Assembly (NCBI GenBank): GCA_035999765.1
Contig: CP108521.1
Span: 6,634,001 to 6,698,000, forward strand
Origin: Streptomyces sp. NBC_01231
GTDB taxonomy: Bacteria > Actinomycetota > Actinomycetes > Streptomycetales > Streptomycetaceae
DNA: 64,000 bases
Direction: 5' to 3'
The notes beneath the pieces were generated by a model. That model saw nothing but the letters and a program-made list of their open reading frames with translations, made no database searches and was not told the origin of the DNA. The position numbers were made by a program, and so were the translations under genes. Below, piece after piece: positions 60,355-64,000 of the stretch. The first letter of the stretch is position 1. Every line of letters starts with the position of its first letter.

Positions 60355-61752
60355 GTGGGACGCCACAGTCGACGTGGACCTGCCCCCGAGAGCGCCCCCA
60401 GGCGCGACAGCGGTGACAGCGACATCAACAACGACAAAAGCGACAGCGACAGGGGTGTGACGGGCGGCCGGGACCGGACTTCGAACCGGACGCCCGCTCG
60501 CGGGATGTCGCGTCTTCCCGACGGGACGCCCGCGCACGGTGTTCCCAGGCTTGCGGACGGCACCCCGGCCCGAGGTGTGCCCCAGGTGCGTGGTGGACAT
60601 CCCGAGCAGCGGGAAACCGGCGGTGGCTGGGGCGGGTCGAGCGGGCGTGCTGGTGCCGGACAGGGTGGGCCCGGGCCGGTGATACCGCGCCAGCGGCCGG
60701 CACCACGGACGGGGCCGGCGCCGCGGTCCGGGATGGGACCGCGTCAGGACTACCTCGACGCCTTCGAGGCGGACGACGACGTCTTCGTCCCCCGTACGGC
60801 CGCCTCCGGGCCCCGCACGGGCTCCGCACCCTCGTCCCGGACCGCCGTGCACGCCTCCGACCCCTACGGCTCGGTCACCGCGTGGCCGGACGAGGCGGCC
60901 GTCGACGCGGGCGAGGACGACGACGCGCCGCCGACGGGCGAGCCCACCACGGTCAAGGGGACCAAGGGGCGGACGTTCACCGGCATCGCGGCCGCCGCCG
61001 TCACCACCGTGCTGGCCATCGTGGTGGCCGGCCAGGTCGCGGACGGGCGGGACAGTGGCGACCTGCGGGACCAGGCCGCCACCGATCAGGCACGGGACGC
61101 CCGCGGCTCGGACTCGCAGGACGGCGTGGCGCCGTCGCCCGAGGCGACGCCGCTGACGTACGAGCAGAAGATGGGCAGGACGTACGCGCTCGGCGCCACC
61201 CTCAAGGCCTCGGGGAAGTTCGACGCGATCCCCGGTGTCGACAAGGCGCCCGGCAAGGGGCAGAAGTTCACCTACCGTGTGGATGTGGAGCAGGGACTCG
61301 GACTCGACGGCGAACTGTTCGCCGAAGCCGTCCAGAAGACGCTCAACGACGGCCGGAGCTGGGCCCACAACGGCTCCCGTACCTTCGAGCGGGTCTACTC
61401 CGGCAAGACCGACTTCGTGATCACGCTCGCCAGCCCCGGCACGACCGCCGAGTGGTGTGCCAAGTCCGGCCTGGACACCACCGAGGACAACGTGTCGTGC
61501 GACTCGGCCGCCACCGAGCGCGTGATGATCAACGCGTATCGATGGGCGCAGGGATCAACGACATACGGTGATCGGATCCATCCGTACCGGCAGATGTTGA
61601 TCAACCATGAGGTCGGTCACCGGCTCGGCTACGGCCACGTCAGCTGCGACAAGGACGGGGAGCTCGCGCCGGTCATGCAACAGCAGACCAAGTTCCTCGA
61701 CCACGACGGAATCCACTGCAAGGCCAATCCCTGGCCGTTTCCGGGGAGTTGA
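60355..61752 (+). CDS. DUF3152 membrane-anchored putative metalloprotease
   Basis: A 465-residue protein. A long polar N-terminus (~205 residues, Arg/Pro/Gly-rich) precedes one transmembrane helix (FTGIAAAAVTTVLAIVVAGQV, about 205-228). The extracellular part ends with a metzincin-like zinc motif HEVGHRLGYGH (His418, Glu419, His422, His428) and conserved Cys pairs (WCAKSGL..VSCDSAA; VSCDKDG..IHCKANP). This is the DUF3152 pattern. GTG 60355 starts the frame. Proteolytic activity is inferred from the motif only. In genomes I recall it neighbours moeZ; here a peptide ABC operon follows instead. Confidence 0.78.
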   Translation: MGRHSRRGPAPESAPRRDSGDSDINNDKSDSDRGVTGGRDRTSNRTPARGMSRLPDGTPAHGVPRLADGTPARGVPQVRGGHPEQRETGGGWGGSSGRAGAGQGGPGPVIPRQRPAPRTGPAPRSGMGPRQDYLDAFEADDDVFVPRTAASGPRTGSAPSSRTAVHASDPYGSVTAWPDEAAVDAGEDDDAPPTGEPTTVKGTKGRTFTGIAAAAVTTVLAIVVAGQVADGRDSGDLRDQAATDQARDARGSDSQDGVAPSPEATPLTYEQKMGRTYALGATLKASGKFDAIPGVDKAPGKGQKFTYRVDVEQGLGLDGELFAEAVQKTLNDGRSWAHNGSRTFERVYSGKTDFVITLASPGTTAEWCAKSGLDTTEDNVSCDSAATERVMINAYRWAQGSTTYGDRIHPYRQMLINHEVGHRLGYGHVSCDKDGELAPVMQQQTKFLDHDGIHCKANPWPFPGS

Positions 61753-61772
61753 CAGGCGCCGCTGACGTCACG

Positions 61773-61801
61773 TTGACATGCGCAGAAAAGTCATACATAT
61801 T
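61773..61801 (+). promoter_or_regulatory. Promoter of leader peptide/ABC operon
   Basis: TTGACA (61773-61778) is 17 bases from CATATT (61796-61801), which ends seven bases before the leader ATG at 61809. The spacing is ideal and the transcript should be leaderless. Confidence 0.65.
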
Positions 61802-61808
61802 GCTGCGC

Positions 61809-61901
61809 ATGTCGTTCCGTCACGCCTCCTCCCGCGCAGCCATCGAGCTTGCGCTGATCGGTGTGACCCCCCTGTGCGTGGCCGACATTCTCTGTCGCTG
61901 A
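61809..61901 (+). CDS. 30-residue leader peptide of a transcription attenuator
   Basis: A leaderless ORF of 30 codons beginning MSFRHASSRAAIELALIGV and ending ...TPLCVADILCR, with two Cys codons (TGC, TGT) near the end, a pattern of actinobacterial leader peptides before metabolic or transport genes. Its codons at 61877-61885 (CGTGGCCGA) are the exact complement of the 3' arm of the downstream terminator. It is not followed by a ribosome site for another gene for 160 bases. The signal could be cysteine or another amino acid; this is inference. Confidence 0.62.
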   Translation: MSFRHASSRAAIELALIGVTPLCVADILCR

Positions 61902-61991
61902 CGTCCGCCCCAGGCGTGCGCGTCGCGAACTCTCTTCCCTCCCGTGGCTCGGCCACGGTTTTTCCGACGACCTGACGCCGGGGCAGACGTC
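61900..61991 (+). promoter_or_regulatory. Attenuator RNA structure between leader ORF and ABC operon
   Basis: 61900-61917 pairs with 61975-61991 (16 pairs, one mismatch, one bulge) and encloses the intrinsic terminator at 61942-61963. The leader ORF segment 61877-61885 competes for 61949-61957. The parts form alternative folds like classic amino-acid attenuators. Confidence 0.6.
61942..61963 (+). terminator. Intrinsic terminator within the attenuator
   Basis: CCGTGGC (61942-61948), loop TCG, GCCACGG (61952-61958), then TTTTT (61959-61963). A seven-base stem with five T residues, located 41 bases after the leader ORF stop and 100 bases before the binding-protein gene. Confidence 0.78.
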
Positions 61992-62062
61992 TGTGCACTT
62001 CTGTCTCACTCCTCGTCAATCCGTCTCGTGATCCGAGACTCATCCTCGAGAGGTCGTCTCCG

Positions 62063-63781
62063 ATGCGTCCACCGTCCCTCACAGCGCGCCGTGTGGCCGC
62101 GGTATCCGTAGGCCTGGTTCTGGCAGCGGGCGCCGCGGCCTGCGGGCCCGAGGACAACGATGCCAAGGCGTCCGCCGGCGACTCCACGCCCCACAAGGGC
62201 GGCACACTCACGGTCCTGAACTCCGCCCCGCAGCAGGACTTCGACCCGGCCCGCCTGTACACCTCCGGCGGCGGAAACGTCCCCTCCCTGGTGTTCCGTA
62301 CGCTCACCACCCGCAACCGCGAGAACGGCGCGGCCGGCACCGAGGTCGTCCCGGACCTCGCCACCGACACCGGGCGCCCCAACAAGGACGCGACCGTCTG
62401 GACGTACACCTTGAAGAAGGGGCTGAAGTACGAGGACGGCACCGCGATCACCTCGGCCGACATCAAGTACGGCATCGAGCGCTCCTTCGCCCCCGAGCTC
62501 TCCGGCGGCGCCCCCTACCTGAGGGACTGGCTGGTCGGCGCGGCCGACTACCAGGGCCCCTACAAGGACAAGAAGGGGCTCTCGGCGATCGAGACGCCGG
62601 ACGAGCGGACCATCGTCTTCCATCTGAACAAGCCCGAGGGCGAGTTCCCGTACCTGGCCACGCAGACGCAGACGACGCCCGTCCCGAAGAGCAAGGACAC
62701 GGGAACGAAGTACGAGGAACACCCGGTCTCGTCCGGCCCGTACAAGGTCGTCACGAACGAGAACGACGGCGAGCACCTCGTCCTGGCGCGCAACACGAAC
62801 TGGTCCGCCTCGACGGACGCCGAGCGCAAGGCGTACCCGGACAAGATCGACGTACGGTCCGGGCTGGACTCGTCCGTGATCAACCAGCGGCTGTCGGCGT
62901 CCCAGGGGGCGGACGCGGCCGCGGTCACCACGGACACCAACCTGGGCCCGGCCGAGCTCGCGAAGGTGACCGGTGACAAGAAGCTGGCCGCGCGCGTCGG
63001 CACCGGCCACTTCGGTTACACGAATTACCTCGCGTTCAACCCGAACGTGAAGCCGTTCGACAACCCCAAGGTGCGGCAGGCGATCTCGTACGCCATCGAC
63101 CGCTCGTCCGTGATCAACGCGGCCGGTGGTTCCGCGCTCGCCGAGCCCGCCACCACGTTCCTGCCGGACCAGAAGTCCTTCGGATACACGCCCTACGACC
63201 TGTTCCCGGCGGGTGAGACCGGCAACGCGGCGAAGGCCAAGGAGCTGCTGAAGGAGGCCGGTCACGCGAACGGGCTCACCATCACCCTGGCCCACTCCAA
63301 CAGCAAGGACTTCGAGACCAGCCCCGAGATCGCGACCGCGGTCCAGGACGCGCTGAAGAAGGCCGGCATCACCGTCAAGCTCCAGGGTCTGGAGGACAAC
63401 GACTACTCCGACAAGATCCACAACGTGAAGACCGAGCCGGGTTTCTTCCTCGCCCACTGGGGTGCCGACTGGCCCTCGGGCGGCCCCTTCCTCGCTCCGA
63501 TCTTCGACGGTCGGCAGATCGTCAGGGACGGCGCGAACTTCAACACGGGCTTCCTCGACGACAAGTCGGTCAATGCCGAGATTGACGCGATCAACAAGTT
63601 GACTGATCTTGACGCTGCTGCCAAGAGGTGGGGTGCACTGGACAAGAAGATCGGCGAGCAGGCGTTGACCGTGCCGCTGTTCCACCCCGTCTACAAGCGG
63701 CTGTACGGGGAGGACATCAAGAACGTCGTGATCAGCGACTGGACCGGTGTTCTGGACATCTCGCAGGTCGCGGTCAAGTAA
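62063..63781 (+). CDS. Peptide ABC transporter substrate-binding lipoprotein
   Basis: A 572-residue family 5 solute-binding protein. The signal peptide RRVAAVSVGLVLAAGAAACG has a lipoprotein-type Cys (about residue 27). The mature protein reads GGTLTVLNSAPQQDFDPARLYTSGG, then WTYTLKKGLKYEDGTAITSADIKYGIERSF and FDNPKVRQAISYAIDRSSV, standard for DppA/OppA-type proteins. ATG 62063 is behind GAGAGG. It is followed after four bases by a permease gene that runs off the right edge. Transcription probably depends on the attenuator upstream. Confidence 0.9.
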   Translation: MRPPSLTARRVAAVSVGLVLAAGAAACGPEDNDAKASAGDSTPHKGGTLTVLNSAPQQDFDPARLYTSGGGNVPSLVFRTLTTRNRENGAAGTEVVPDLATDTGRPNKDATVWTYTLKKGLKYEDGTAITSADIKYGIERSFAPELSGGAPYLRDWLVGAADYQGPYKDKKGLSAIETPDERTIVFHLNKPEGEFPYLATQTQTTPVPKSKDTGTKYEEHPVSSGPYKVVTNENDGEHLVLARNTNWSASTDAERKAYPDKIDVRSGLDSSVINQRLSASQGADAAAVTTDTNLGPAELAKVTGDKKLAARVGTGHFGYTNYLAFNPNVKPFDNPKVRQAISYAIDRSSVINAAGGSALAEPATTFLPDQKSFGYTPYDLFPAGETGNAAKAKELLKEAGHANGLTITLAHSNSKDFETSPEIATAVQDALKKAGITVKLQGLEDNDYSDKIHNVKTEPGFFLAHWGADWPSGGPFLAPIFDGRQIVRDGANFNTGFLDDKSVNAEIDAINKLTDLDAAAKRWGALDKKIGEQALTVPLFHPVYKRLYGEDIKNVVISDWTGVLDISQVAVK

Positions 63782-63785
63782 CGCC

Positions 63786-64000
63786 ATGAGTGAGGCACTT
63801 GTCGCCTCCCAGGCCCCCGGGACGGACATCGTCGTCCCGGGGGCCTCCGGGGCTCGTCAGTTCTGGCGGCGGCTGCGCGTGCAGCGAGCCGCCCTCGTCG
63901 CGGCGGTCGTCGTCGCGCTGCTCGTCCTGGTCGCTCTCGCCGCGCCGCTGCTCACGGCGATCGAGGGCCAGGACCCGACCACTTATCACCCGTCATTGGT
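63786..64000 (+). CDS. Peptide ABC transporter permease (N-terminus; cut by right edge)
   Basis: The first ~71 residues of a permease: SEALVASQAPGTDIVVPGAS, then QFWRRLRVQRAALVAAVVVALLVLVALAAPLL, which resembles the first helix of DppC-type permeases. The ATG at 63786 follows the binding-protein stop by four bases. It continues to the end of the window. Confidence 0.75.
   Translation, partial: MSEALVASQAPGTDIVVPGASGARQFWRRLRVQRAALVAAVVVALLVLVALAAPLLTAIEGQDPTTYHPSL

Noticed and set aside
1..64000. tRNA, rRNA, insertion sequences or prophage
   Set aside because: No cloverleaf with CCA-type ends, rRNA segments, transposase motifs or terminal repeats were recognised in the intergenic spaces; small tRNAs were looked for only by eye.

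Overview
The window is high-GC actinobacterial DNA with the codon bias, GTG/TTG starts, leaderless promoters and gene content of a Streptomyces chromosome core. Evidence includes mshB (mycothiol synthesis), lysine-pathway dapC/dapE, a 7Fe ferredoxin, an ECF sigma factor with its anti-sigma, HtrA-like protease and TatB, and several small proteins that I know only from actinomycetes. No rRNA, tRNA, insertion sequence, prophage or CRISPR array was seen.

Layout. 1-6446: end of a divergent peptide-binding protein gene (with a TTA codon), then a five-gene oligopeptide ABC importer operon closed by a strong terminator. 6674-11890: an accessory polymorphic-toxin island with a SUKH/deaminase fusion, a P-loop/beta-propeller protein, a WXG100-like toxin with a C-terminal deaminase, and a SUKH-type immunity protein. 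11881-18882: S9 peptidase, small membrane proteins, mshB, and a large Gly/Pro-rich membrane-anchored protein. 18906-22473: ABC exporter plus two-component system. 22512-33515: GNAT and SirB1-like proteins, fdxA-dapC, two exported proteins, dapE, LOG protein, folP2-like gene, DivIVA-like protein, tag and a DUF3117 gene. 33621-41116: O-methyltransferase, then sigE, its anti-sigma, an HtrA-like protease, tatB, a hypothetical and mrp. As I remember it, this follows the Mycobacterium tuberculosis dapE...sigE-rseA-htrA-tatB...mrp order, so it is an old conserved neighbourhood. 41159-48140: magnesium-transport-like genes, corA with a long leader and upstream ORF, and an MFS exporter. 48303-57495: PHP phosphoesterase, MarC, NYN-domain protein, hydrolase, a DEAD-box helicase with a repetitive basic tail, and a MiaE-like ferritin-fold protein. 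57686-61752: DUF3107, TetR, acidic protein, hydrolase and DUF3152 protein. 61773-64000: a second peptide ABC operon preceded by what looks like a complete leader-peptide attenuator.

The most interesting signals are the attenuator at 61773-61991 (leaderless 30-codon ORF, a T5 terminator, and an ORF segment that perfectly complements the terminator 3' arm), the 15-codon ORF with a near-perfect Shine-Dalgarno upstream of corA whose bases pair with a downstream terminator-like arm, the toxin island, and two conserved genes (the methyltransferase and the DEAD-box helicase) that seem to start at ATT and CTG. All function names rest on reading motifs and gene order by eye; no database search was run.
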